Below, piece by piece: positions 37,990-45,841 of a DNA stretch of 64,000 nt. This DNA comes from Verrucomicrobiia bacterium (GTDB lineage Bacteria > Verrucomicrobiota > Verrucomicrobiia > Verrucomicrobiales > Akkermansiaceae). Position 1 is the first letter of the stretch, and each line of letters begins with the position of its first letter. The position numbers and the translations under genes are program-made. The notes beneath the pieces are model-generated. The model saw only the letters and a list, made by a program, of their open reading frames with translations, had not been told where the DNA came from and searched no databases. The stretch is taken from NCBI GenBank assembly GCA_030432565.1, contig JAUIGV010000006.1, positions 62,001 through 126,000 on the forward strand, written 5' to 3'.

Positions 37990-38760
37990 ATGAATAAGCA
38001 AGGATTTTGCGGTCTGACACTGGGGGTTGCATTGCTCGGGATTCCCGCGACCATTTTCGCACAGGAAGATCAACCGATCCCCCCCAAACCAGTGGTGTCC
38101 ATGCCGGTGAACCCATTGCCGGTGAAGGTGGTGTATGAGGTCTTTAGCTTGCCCATGACTGATGGGGCTGCTTTGCAAAGGGCGGGAATTACCGATGCGG
38201 AATTTTACAGTCGGCTGGTAGCGGGTTTGAAAGAGAAGAAGGTGAAGCTCGAAAGCTTTCTGACCGTGCGTGGAATTTCAGGGCAGTCGATGGTGACGAG
38301 TCAGGCCGAGGACTACACCTATCCTTTGGAGTTTGAGCCAGCCGAGCTTCCCAATCAGGTGATCGGTATGGATAGGAAAAAAGACGCAAAGGGCAAAGAG
38401 ATCACAGTTTTCCCGGTCACGCCTGCAACGCCTAGCGCCTACAAAAAGAAATTACTGGGAGAAACTCTCGAGGTTGAGGCCGTGGTGAAAGAGAACGGCC
38501 GGATTGATCTGAGAGTGGCGCCGACCCGCACTGCGCTCATTCAGAAGGATAGCTACGGCCAAGGGCTTTCCAAAGTGGAGATGCCCCGGTTTTCCACACC
38601 CGAAATCCGCACGGCGGTGAAGACGCTATCGGGCCAGGCCTTCTATCTCGGAACGGTAAGCGCCCCCGACGAGTTGCAACCTGAAGAAGGGGGCCAGATG
38701 GTCAGCTTTGCCTTTATTACGGCGACAGATTTGAGCGTAGAAGCTTCCAAAACCAAGTAA
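37990..38760 (+). CDS. exported protein of unknown function, paralogue A
   Basis: 256 residues from the ATG at 37990, giving a signal peptide (MNKQGFCGLTLGVALLGIPA, cleavage after TIFA). An upstream ATG at 37969 is possible. The mature protein starts with a short Pro-rich stretch and contains VVYEVFSLPM, a Ser/Gly region RGISGQSMV, and PTRTALIQKDSYGQGLSKVE. The next gene, 3 bp downstream, is a paralogue with the same order of blocks. No domain family was recognised. It heads a cluster ending in a two-component system, so a role as signal input or target is an inference. Confidence 0.75.
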   Translation: MNKQGFCGLTLGVALLGIPATIFAQEDQPIPPKPVVSMPVNPLPVKVVYEVFSLPMTDGAALQRAGITDAEFYSRLVAGLKEKKVKLESFLTVRGISGQSMVTSQAEDYTYPLEFEPAELPNQVIGMDRKKDAKGKEITVFPVTPATPSAYKKKLLGETLEVEAVVKENGRIDLRVAPTRTALIQKDSYGQGLSKVEMPRFSTPEIRTAVKTLSGQAFYLGTVSAPDELQPEEGGQMVSFAFITATDLSVEASKTK

Positions 38761-38763
38761 GAG

Positions 38764-39531
38764 ATGAATGTAAAACTATTCGCAGTGATAAGTGGGGTTG
38801 TAATCTCCGGGGCGATGCCTCTGGTGGCTCAGGAAGAAGAGGTCCCCAAATTGATTCAGGTGGTTTACGAGGTTTTTTCACTTCCCGAAGCTGAAGCCGC
38901 GCAGAGCCAACGTGACTCGCTCACCGACCGGGAGTTGTATGCCCGGATGGTGACCGGTTTGGAAAAGGGGGAGGTGAAGCAGGAGAAGCTCCTGGCGATC
39001 AGATCGCTCGCCGGGCAAAAAGCCACGGTTGATCATGTGAGTGAATTTATGTTCCCAACTCAATTTGAACCGCCCGAGCTACCCAATCAGCTGGGAGGTT
39101 TTCTGGAGCAGGCCGGAGATCAGGAAAGTGCCGACTTGGCAGAGTCGTTGGCCAAAGCCAAAAAAGGAGCAGGTTGGCATGAAGGAAATTTCCCAGTGAC
39201 TCCGGCGACTCCGGCAGCTTTCGTAACAGCAAAACTGGGCGATTCGCTGGAAGTCGAAGCGGCACTTGGTACGGAAGCTGGATTCGTCTCATTGAGTTTT
39301 GCCGCCACCCACCTGGCCTTGAAGGGTTCGGATCTCTGGGGGCAGGGATTATCGGAAGCCAACATGCCCCGTTTCGAGGAGCAGAAGTTGCAATCGAGTT
39401 TCACTCTCAAAGGCGGGGATCCAAGCTTGATCGGAACGGTTTCACCAAGTCCGGCCACCCGGAAAAAGGATGGGGTGGCTCGGGTTTGGTTCGCTTTCGT
39501 CACGGCATCTGTCGTAGAAGGGCCGAAGTAA
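38764..39531 (+). CDS. exported protein of unknown function, paralogue B
   Basis: 255 residues, signal peptide MNVKLFAVISGVVISGAMPL. Matching blocks with paralogue A are VVYEVFSLPEAEA, LTDRELYARMVTGLEKGE, RSLAGQKATV, FPVTPATPAAF, and the LWGQGLSEANMPRFE stretch. The pair arose by tandem duplication. The histidine kinase gene starts 10 bp downstream. Confidence 0.75.
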   Translation: MNVKLFAVISGVVISGAMPLVAQEEEVPKLIQVVYEVFSLPEAEAAQSQRDSLTDRELYARMVTGLEKGEVKQEKLLAIRSLAGQKATVDHVSEFMFPTQFEPPELPNQLGGFLEQAGDQESADLAESLAKAKKGAGWHEGNFPVTPATPAAFVTAKLGDSLEVEAALGTEAGFVSLSFAATHLALKGSDLWGQGLSEANMPRFEEQKLQSSFTLKGGDPSLIGTVSPSPATRKKDGVARVWFAFVTASVVEGPK

Positions 39532-39540
39532 AATTCTTCA

Positions 39541-41061
39541 ATGGGAAAAATCTATTTCGGTCTCGTGCTCACTTTGCTGGTTTCTCTCGTTGTCCTGCTC
39601 GCGGGAGGAGTTCTGGCGAAGCGCTCGATTACGCGGGTCACTTCTGTCGACCGTGAATTACTCAAGGATCTTTCGGCCAAAGTCGCATCGGTCGTGAGTG
39701 AGTGGAAATCAAAGCGTGTGAAAGCCCTTGAAGAGATTGCCTATGAGGCTGCGAAGCCGATGGCTGAGGAGATCGAGGCAAAAATCTCGGCGCTGCCAGG
39801 AGTGCGGGGGGCTTTCCTTTTTCAAGAAGGGAGGCCGGGGCGTGAATGGGTTTTATTGGGGCGGGTTGGGTCAAGATCGCCGGCGGAAGTGGTGGTGGAG
39901 GGAGTGAAGGCTCCTTTAATCGCGGAGCGGGCAATCGTGGTGCCGGAGGGGCTTTTCAAGGAAGTGACATTCGGGGAATCAGGTCGGATCGACAATGAGG
40001 AGCGGTCATTTTACGGTTGGTGGTTTTCTCCTTTGCAGGGAGTTGTGGTCTTATATTTGTTGGAAAGTGGCTTGGAGGAGGCCGCGCTGATGAGTGAAGT
40101 CGGCTTGCAAATCCGGGACGATTTTGAGCGGGCTGCGATAGCCGGGGCAACGGTGGAAGCCGTTTACAACGGGAAGCGCCTTGCTGGCGAGGGGTTGACG
40201 GAACGGATGGCAACAGCTGAAACGGGAGACGGTAGGTATGCGGTCCGCGCGTGGGATCGCAGGACCGAGGAGCAGGAATTTGACTGGACCACGATGTTTG
40301 GTGCGATTGGACTCGCGGTTGTGATCGCCGGAGTAGGCCTTGGATTGTTTTATTCACAGCAGCGGATGTGGCGGGCTTCCGAACAAAGGGTTTCCTTCGT
40401 CAACCGGGTTTCCCACGAGCTTGGCACCCCGCTGACAAATATGACTTTGAACCTGGAGTTGGCATCAAGGTCGCTTCGGTCACAGCCCGAGATGGCCGGG
40501 CGTCGGTTGGAGAAGGTGAGTGAGGAGATTTCAAGGCTGGGACGTCTTGTGACGAATGTTCTGACTCACTCTGGGAAGCCGGGCGACGGGATTCAGGATC
40601 GCCTGGTTGTCTGTGATCCCGATGCGGTGATTCTCGGGGTCTTGGACCAGTTCCGGCCCGCGCTTGAGCGGCGTGGAATCGAGATTGAGTGGACCCCAGG
40701 CGAGACGGGGGAACAACGAATCAATTCGGATGCCTTATCCCAGATCGTCTGGAATCTGATATCGAATGTTGAGAAGTATGCCTCAAGTGGTGAATGGTTG
40801 TCGGTTTCTGTTTCGCAGGTTGATGGGTCTTTGAGGGTAAGGGTGTGCGATCGGGGTGAAGGAATTCCCCGTGAGCGCCGTGCAAAGGTCTTCAAACCAT
40901 TCGAGCGCGTTTCCGACTCAACCAAGGAAGGAGTGAGCGGAACAGGGCTGGGACTTTCGATTTCGCGTGAGTTGGCGGAGTCGATGGGTGGAAGCCTCTC
41001 GCTGCTTGATGACCCCGAGATGACTATTTTTGAACTCATAATCCCCCTGAAAACGACATGA
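39541..41061 (+). CDS. membrane sensor histidine kinase
   Basis: 506 residues. A membrane segment (about 5-24) and a second (about 252-271, MFGAIGLAVVIAGVGLGLFY) flank a periplasmic sensor region of about 225 residues with no recognised fold. The HisKA domain has the phospho-acceptor His292 in SHELGTPLTN. The ATPase domain shows NLISNVEKYA, DRGEGIPRE and GTGLGLSISRELAESMGG. The gene overlaps the response regulator by 4 bp (ATGA), so the two form a system. Confidence 0.95.
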   Translation: MGKIYFGLVLTLLVSLVVLLAGGVLAKRSITRVTSVDRELLKDLSAKVASVVSEWKSKRVKALEEIAYEAAKPMAEEIEAKISALPGVRGAFLFQEGRPGREWVLLGRVGSRSPAEVVVEGVKAPLIAERAIVVPEGLFKEVTFGESGRIDNEERSFYGWWFSPLQGVVVLYLLESGLEEAALMSEVGLQIRDDFERAAIAGATVEAVYNGKRLAGEGLTERMATAETGDGRYAVRAWDRRTEEQEFDWTTMFGAIGLAVVIAGVGLGLFYSQQRMWRASEQRVSFVNRVSHELGTPLTNMTLNLELASRSLRSQPEMAGRRLEKVSEEISRLGRLVTNVLTHSGKPGDGIQDRLVVCDPDAVILGVLDQFRPALERRGIEIEWTPGETGEQRINSDALSQIVWNLISNVEKYASSGEWLSVSVSQVDGSLRVRVCDRGEGIPRERRAKVFKPFERVSDSTKEGVSGTGLGLSISRELAESMGGSLSLLDDPEMTIFELIIPLKTT

Positions 41062-41723
41062 AGATTCTTGTGACTGAAGATGAGCCGATGACCCTTGAAG
41101 CCTTGGGGGAACTCCTGCGGATGGAAGGTTTTGATGTTGTGGAAGCCAGCGGTGGTGAAATGGCCTTGAAACTTTGGGAGGAAGTTCATCCTGATTTGGT
41201 CTGCCTGGATATTATGATGCCGGGAATGGACGGGTACGAGGTTTGCCGGAGATTACGGGAGAAGGATTCACGAACCCCCATTCTGTTTCTTTCAGCGAAA
41301 AATGAGGAGAAGGATATCGTTGCCGGGCTTGAACTCGGGGCGGATGATTTTATCCGGAAGCCTTTTTCGACAGGAGAGGTGATGGCGAGAATCAAATCGG
41401 CCTTACGGCGTGCCTATCCGGAGAAGGGGAGCCGTAAGATCCAAATGGCGGACGTGGTGGTTTGGCCGGATGAACTTCGGGCCGAGCAAAACGGGTCGGG
41501 GATCGAGTTGACACTCCGGGAGGTGAAGATGCTTCTCTTGCTCGAAGAGAAGAAAGGTCTGCCGGTGTCGCGTGACGAGTTTTTGGATCGATGTTGGGGG
41601 ATGGATTATTTTCCGGATTCGCGGACGCTGGATCAACATGTGCACATGCTGCGCAAGAAGATCGAAGGCGGGAGCGAGTTGATCGAGACGGTGCGCGGGG
41701 TGGGGTATCGATTCCGGGGTTGA
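41058..41723 (+). CDS. OmpR/PhoB-type response regulator
   Basis: 221 residues. The receiver domain (1-120) has acidic residues at EDE, the phospho-acceptor Asp51 in LVCLDIMMPGMDG, and the conserved Lys in IRKPFS. The winged-helix DNA-binding domain (about 130-221) ends RTLDQHVHMLRKKIEGG, TVRGVGYRFRG. It is likely phosphorylated by the kinase encoded upstream and may control the exported paralogues in the same cluster; this is inferred from context. Confidence 0.95.
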   Translation: MKILVTEDEPMTLEALGELLRMEGFDVVEASGGEMALKLWEEVHPDLVCLDIMMPGMDGYEVCRRLREKDSRTPILFLSAKNEEKDIVAGLELGADDFIRKPFSTGEVMARIKSALRRAYPEKGSRKIQMADVVVWPDELRAEQNGSGIELTLREVKMLLLLEEKKGLPVSRDEFLDRCWGMDYFPDSRTLDQHVHMLRKKIEGGSELIETVRGVGYRFRG

Positions 41724-41770
41724 GAAAGAAACGGTTGCCGATTCTTCCTGTGGAGGCGACTCTCCCTGCG

Positions 41771-41941
41771 ATGAATGACAACGAGGTCCAATGTCCGTCC
41801 TGCGGTGAGTGGTTTTCCATTTCCATGGTGGCACCCGAGGACTACGGGAGCCAGATGGACTACGATTGCGAGGTGTGTTGACGCCCGATGACGCTCATGG
41901 TCGATGAGCAGGGGGGGGTAAGCGCGATGGGGGGCTGCTAG
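41771..41941 (+). CDS. candidate selenoprotein: CPXCG zinc-ribbon-like protein with in-frame TGA
   Basis: 56 residues if TGA at 41879-41881 is read as selenocysteine (residue 37). The protein MNDNEVQCPSCGEWFSISMV continues to DYDCEVC-U-RPMTLMV and ends GGC before TAG. The CPXCG Cys-rich family has CPxCG near the N-terminus and DCxxCC-P further on, with a second Cys of the CC pair directly after the first; here Sec sits at that place. The last TAG (41939-41941) is immediately followed by the next gene's ATG at 41942, so the read-through frame fits the gene boundaries exactly. A strong SECIS-like hairpin follows the TGA. Function of this family is unknown; metal binding is likely. Confidence 0.75.
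41893..41909 (+). promoter_or_regulatory. candidate bacterial SECIS hairpin (CPXCG gene)
   Basis: GCUCAU-GGUCG-AUGAGC forms a perfect 6-bp stem with a 5-nt loop. The loop starts 18 nt after the UGA and begins GG. In E. coli fdhF the SECIS apical loop also begins about 18 nt after the UGA and contains GGUC (remembered, not checked). Near-perfect geometry makes this the best SECIS in the window. Confidence 0.65.
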
Positions 41942-42940
41942 ATGAGCGATTTGGTGTCGGTGGTTTTCCCGATTGGGCCCGGGGTGTTTGATGCGGTTTT
42001 GGCACTGGATGATTTGCTGGGGCAGAGCTACTCCAGTCTCGAGGTAGTGGCGGTGCTGAACGGGTGTCCGGAAGGAGTAAGGCGGGAGTTTTTGGACCGG
42101 AATGATTCTCGACTCAGGATCATTGATTTGGGGGGTGAGCCCGGATTGTTGGATGCTCTTGATGTGGCGGTGGAGAATTGCCAGGGCAGGTGGCTGGCGC
42201 GGATGGATGCAGATGACCGGTGCGATTCGACGAGGATCGAGAAGCAGGTCGCGTTGCTGGAATCCGGTCAGTGTGAGGTGGCGAGTTGCGGGATCTCGCT
42301 CAAGGGGGCATTGGGTGATGGAATGCAGCGCTATGTGGATTGGGTCAACGGACTGGACAATCCGAAGAAGGTTTCGCGGGAGAGATTTGTGGAGAGCCCG
42401 GTGGTGCAACCCACGGTGATGATGGCCAGGTGCTTGTTTGAGGAAGTCGGAGGTTACTTGCGGAACGGTTTTGCGGAGGACTACGATTTGTGGCTACGCT
42501 TACTGGAGCTCGGCGCACGATTTGGAAAGGTTCCGGAGTTGCTTTATGACTGGTATGATCGACCGGATCGTTTGACCCGGAGCGATCCCCGTTTCGACCA
42601 TAAAATGATGCTGGCATTGAAAGCTGATGCCTTGGCCCGCCTTCCTGAGATCCAGGAGAATGGCGTCGTGATTTCGGGTGCCGGACCCATCGGGAAGGTG
42701 CTGGGACGCGAATTGATTTCGCGGGGAATTGCGGTGCGGGGGTATTTTGAGGTGAGTCCCAAAAGGATTGGGAGCACTTGCCAGGGGGCTCCGATCGCGG
42801 GCCCTTGGGAATTTGGGCGGCGCTGGCGGGACGCCATTTTGCTGGCAGCGGTGGGCGTGGGTGGTGGCCGGATGAAAGTAAGAAAGTTGGCCAACGAGGC
42901 GGGATTCAAGGAAGGAAGCGACTTTTGGTGCTGTTGTTAG
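41942..42940 (+). CDS. family 2 glycosyltransferase with C-terminal Rossmann-like domain
   Basis: 332 residues. The GT-A domain (about 1-215) has VSVVFPIGPGVFDAVLALDD, the DxD-like MDADDRCD, and YDLWLRLLELGARFG. The C-terminal part (about 230-332) begins GVVISGAGPIGKVLGRELIS, like a dinucleotide-binding or PglD-type fold, which is not usual for GT2. The protein ends in FWCCC. It starts directly after the TAG of the CPXCG gene, so translational coupling is likely. It probably transfers a sugar to a surface polymer; acceptor unknown. Confidence 0.85.
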   Translation: MSDLVSVVFPIGPGVFDAVLALDDLLGQSYSSLEVVAVLNGCPEGVRREFLDRNDSRLRIIDLGGEPGLLDALDVAVENCQGRWLARMDADDRCDSTRIEKQVALLESGQCEVASCGISLKGALGDGMQRYVDWVNGLDNPKKVSRERFVESPVVQPTVMMARCLFEEVGGYLRNGFAEDYDLWLRLLELGARFGKVPELLYDWYDRPDRLTRSDPRFDHKMMLALKADALARLPEIQENGVVISGAGPIGKVLGRELISRGIAVRGYFEVSPKRIGSTCQGAPIAGPWEFGRRWRDAILLAAVGVGGGRMKVRKLANEAGFKEGSDFWCCC

Positions 42941-43027
42941 GCGCAGCCAGTGGATTTTCTGAGAAAAGGCAAAGATTTCGACTTGCCAAATGTCGCTGTG
43001 TGACACAGTTTCCCGCCCTCGAAGTGA

Positions 43028-43104
<77 letters not shown>

Positions 43105-43115
43105 CTTTGCTTTTC

Positions 43116-43146
43116 GAGGCTGCCGATTTCGGCAGTCTCTTTTTTT
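43116..43146 (+). terminator. intrinsic terminator after tRNA-Pro
   Basis: Stem with GAG/CTC and CTGCCG/CGGCAG pairing and an ATTT loop, followed by a run of seven T. It ends the tRNA transcript. Confidence 0.85.
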
Positions 43147-43568
43147 GTGGACAGGAAATTCGGTTCGATCGCTGGTCCGGACTGACTGTCGAGATATCAA
43201 GATCGATTCCCTGGTGATCGGTACGGAATTGGATTCGATAGACAAATTTCTGATCTTAGGAGCTTTTTAGGATTAGGACGACTCCGGGCTGTTTGTTGAG
43301 TATGGAATCCATACCACAGGCTTTGTCCAAATCTCTGATACCACTTGTTGGTCCACTCGATGAAAATGCTCGTGCGGACTCCGGCCCTTTCATGTGTCTC
43401 TTTTACCCAGCAAAAATCGGGGGAAAAGAAGGGTCCTCCTTTTCGCTGGAACAATCCACTCCCTGCCGGTTTTGAGCAGGAAAGACCCAAGTATGGGACT
43501 TTTGAGAGCAAATTGAACAGAGGCTGCCATTGGACACAGTGTTCTTCAGCTCAAGGTTCTTGAGGCGA
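43147..43568. other. gene-poor interval after tRNA-Pro
   Basis: About 420 bp. An open frame on the minus strand at 43197-43511 (104 codons, including IEWTNKWYQRFGQSLW) shows no known family. No copy of the tRNA 3' end was found that could mark an attachment site. Confidence 0.35.
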
Positions 43569-44993
43569 TCAAGAAGGGTGGAATTGGATCCGCCCGCTGA
43601 CTTCTCTCACCCGGTGGGTTTGAAGAGCCTTGCAAACGGGACGGCGGGCCGGGCTTCCATCGGCGAGGTTAAAGCGACCGTTGTGCTTTGGACACTCGAT
43701 CATTTTCTCAATAACGAGTCCGTCGGCAAGGTGGGTTTTGCCATGAGTGCAGATGCCATCGGTGGCGTAAAGTTGCCCTTCACCGTCGCGGTAGATTGCG
43801 TAGGTCTGGTCGTGGTGATTGACTCGAATGACTTCCGAGTCTTCCAGAGCAGCTGATGGGCAGATCTCAAGCCAGCCTTCCGCATCGGCAGGGCATGAAG
43901 GTTTGATGGCAGGTTTTTTCTCGCGACCTGCAGTTGGGGGAAGGCTACGTTGGATGTGGTATCCGGGCTCTTCGGTTTGCCGGGCGACGGTCGGAATGAT
44001 TTCCTTCCAGCATGCCCAAAGGCTGGGGTAGGGGGCGGGGCAATCGTCTTTGACGATCTCGTGAAGTGCCGGGAGATTATAATAGGGGACCAGGGGAAAC
44101 ATGTGGTGTTCCACATGGTAGTTCATGTTGAGGTAGAGGAACCGGTTGACGATGTTGGTGAGGAACGTTCGGGAGTTGAGTCGGTGGTCGAGGACGTTTT
44201 CGGCCAACCCGGTGTGCTGGGTGAGGCCGTAAAGTGACATCAACCAAGTGCCGAAAATATTGGGAAGGCCGATGAGAAAAAGAGGAAGAAAGCTACCGGA
44301 GATCAGGGCCGCTGCCATCACCAGCAAATAGACTGCGAGATGGACGCGGGCGGTGCGGAAGATCTTCGGAAATTCGTCTTCGGGGATGAATTCGCGTTCG
44401 CGTTCCGCGAGCTGGCCCCGGGCATGATGGAGGAGGTTGCCGAAGTATTTGGGGTAACGCTTGATGGCGAAGCAGCCGAGGAGCATGCCGGTGATATCAG
44501 GGGGGCGGGGGACGGCAATTTCCGGGTCCCGGCCCACGATGATGGTGTCGCTGTGATGCCGGGTGTGGGACCAGCGCCATACCGTTGATTCGCGCAACAC
44601 CATGAAGGAGGCGATTTCGTAGAGGGCGATATTCAACCAGTCGGTTTTAAAAGCGGTGCCGTGAAGTCCTTCGTGCCAGCGAGCATCGGCGCTCCCGGCA
44701 AAGAGTGCGGCGTAGATCAAGTAGGGGGCAATGACCCACCAGGTTCCCCATAGGCTGATGGTGGCTGCAGCGGATGCAAAGATCAGGCCAAACCAGATGA
44801 AGGCGTCGCGGAGGGCGGGTCCATTCCGGCGGACGAGGAGTTTGCGCATTTTTGCCCGTGGAACCGGGCTTTGATACCACTCGGCCTCGGCCAGCCCGGC
44901 TTCCATCGCCTTTCGGGAATTTTGGCGGTTGAGCAAGTAAACCGACGGGTCGGGGAAGGCGACCTGGTCCGTTGGTTTGGAGGTGGCGGACAT
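43569..44993 (-). CDS. fatty-acid-desaturase-like oxygenase fused to a Rieske ferredoxin (MocD-MocE-like)
   Basis: 474 residues from the ATG at 44993. The start of a longer frame is rejected because its extra part lies in the next gene's end. Residues 1-330 are a membrane desaturase/hydroxylase with di-iron His boxes HEGLH (107-111), HTRHH (143-147) and HVEHH (293-297). Residues 370-474 are a Rieske-type [2Fe-2S] domain with CTH at 415-417 and CPKH at 434-437. In rhizobial rhizopine (methyl-scyllo-inosamine) catabolism the oxygenase MocD and Rieske ferredoxin MocE are separate; here they are fused. With MocA- and MocC-like genes upstream it likely demethylates or hydroxylates a polyol or amine. 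A reductase (MocF) is not in the cluster. Confidence 0.85.
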   Translation of the reverse strand: MSATSKPTDQVAFPDPSVYLLNRQNSRKAMEAGLAEAEWYQSPVPRAKMRKLLVRRNGPALRDAFIWFGLIFASAAATISLWGTWWVIAPYLIYAALFAGSADARWHEGLHGTAFKTDWLNIALYEIASFMVLRESTVWRWSHTRHHSDTIIVGRDPEIAVPRPPDITGMLLGCFAIKRYPKYFGNLLHHARGQLAEREREFIPEDEFPKIFRTARVHLAVYLLVMAAALISGSFLPLFLIGLPNIFGTWLMSLYGLTQHTGLAENVLDHRLNSRTFLTNIVNRFLYLNMNYHVEHHMFPLVPYYNLPALHEIVKDDCPAPYPSLWACWKEIIPTVARQTEEPGYHIQRSLPPTAGREKKPAIKPSCPADAEGWLEICPSAALEDSEVIRVNHHDQTYAIYRDGEGQLYATDGICTHGKTHLADGLVIEKMIECPKHNGRFNLADGSPARRPVCKALQTHRVREVSGRIQFHPS

Positions 44994-45007
44994 GACGGGT
45001 GTGCAGG

Positions 45008-45829
45008 TTATCCCCTCAGGCCGACCTGATCCATTAAACGGGCGGTTTGCGTGTAGGCCTCTTCCACCCATTCCACAATTCGATCCGGGTCGGGTGAGTA
45101 TTCCAGTTCGATGGAGACGGCGCCATCAATTTCCAGTTCCTTGATCGCTTGCAAATATGGCGCGAACTTCACGACGCCTCGTCCCGGCGGGAGATCGCCG
45201 TGAACTTTTCCGTCGCAGTCACTGATGTGAACATGGATGGCTTGGTCTGCGAGTTTGCAGACCTCCTCGGGGCCGTTGTCTGCCAGGACGAGGTGTGAGA
45301 TGTCGATGTTGGCCCGGACGCGCGGGTGGTCACATTCGCGCACAAAGCGTGACATTTCATCGATACTGCACAGGAGGCTGAGTCGGAATGGTTCGAGCTC
45401 CAGGGCAATGTCGACTCCTTTGCTTTCGGCGTAGTCGCCAAGGATCCGGCAGGATTCGATCCCCCAGCGCCATTGGTCTTCCGGAGTGATGACTTCGCGC
45501 TGCCACAGGTATTCGCCAAGAACGAGGAGGATGTTGTCGGCACCCCAGTGTGCAGCGAGGTCGATGAATTCCTTGCAGCGCGAGATGTGGTATTCGCGAA
45601 CAGGGTCGTTAAAATCGATAAGGCCGATGGCAACGACGGGGAGGGAAAGAATGGGCAGGTTTTTTGCCTCGCAGGTTTTGGTGATCGTCGAGATTTCATC
45701 GTTCGAAATCAGGGACGGTTCAGTGAAGATGTCGACGGAGTCAAAGCCGATTCGTGCGATGTGCTCGAGGCCGGTAACGGTGTCGACTCCGGCTTGGCTG
45801 AAGGCGCTGTTGATGATTCCAAGTTTCAT
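45008..45829 (-). CDS. sugar phosphate isomerase/epimerase family protein (MocC/IolE-like TIM barrel)
   Basis: 273 residues of the xylose-isomerase-like TIM-barrel family. Typical blocks are MKLGIINSAFSQAGVD at the start, DIALELEPFRLSLL (metal-ligand Glu), ANIDISHLVL, HVHISDCDG and VSIELEYSPD. Related proteins act as inosose dehydratase, or epimerase. In the moc rhizopine cluster the analogous protein is MocC. It lies 14 bp upstream of the desaturase-Rieske gene and 12 bp after the MocA-like gene, in one operon. The substrate is inferred as an inositol-type compound only from context. Confidence 0.8.
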   Translation of the reverse strand: MKLGIINSAFSQAGVDTVTGLEHIARIGFDSVDIFTEPSLISNDEISTITKTCEAKNLPILSLPVVAIGLIDFNDPVREYHISRCKEFIDLAAHWGADNILLVLGEYLWQREVITPEDQWRWGIESCRILGDYAESKGVDIALELEPFRLSLLCSIDEMSRFVRECDHPRVRANIDISHLVLADNGPEEVCKLADQAIHVHISDCDGKVHGDLPPGRGVVKFAPYLQAIKELEIDGAVSIELEYSPDPDRIVEWVEEAYTQTARLMDQVGLRG

Positions 45830-45841
45830 GAGGAGAAGGTC

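Noticed and set aside
41879-41881. Reading the TGA as the true end of a 36-residue CPXCG protein
   Set aside because: The family needs the downstream CxxCC-P region, the frame continues in family-like sequence, and the TAG after it directly meets the next ATG.
43197-43511. 104-codon minus-strand frame in the gap after tRNA-Pro
   Set aside because: No known family and no ribosome site. No repeated tRNA 3' end was found, so an integrated element is not supported.
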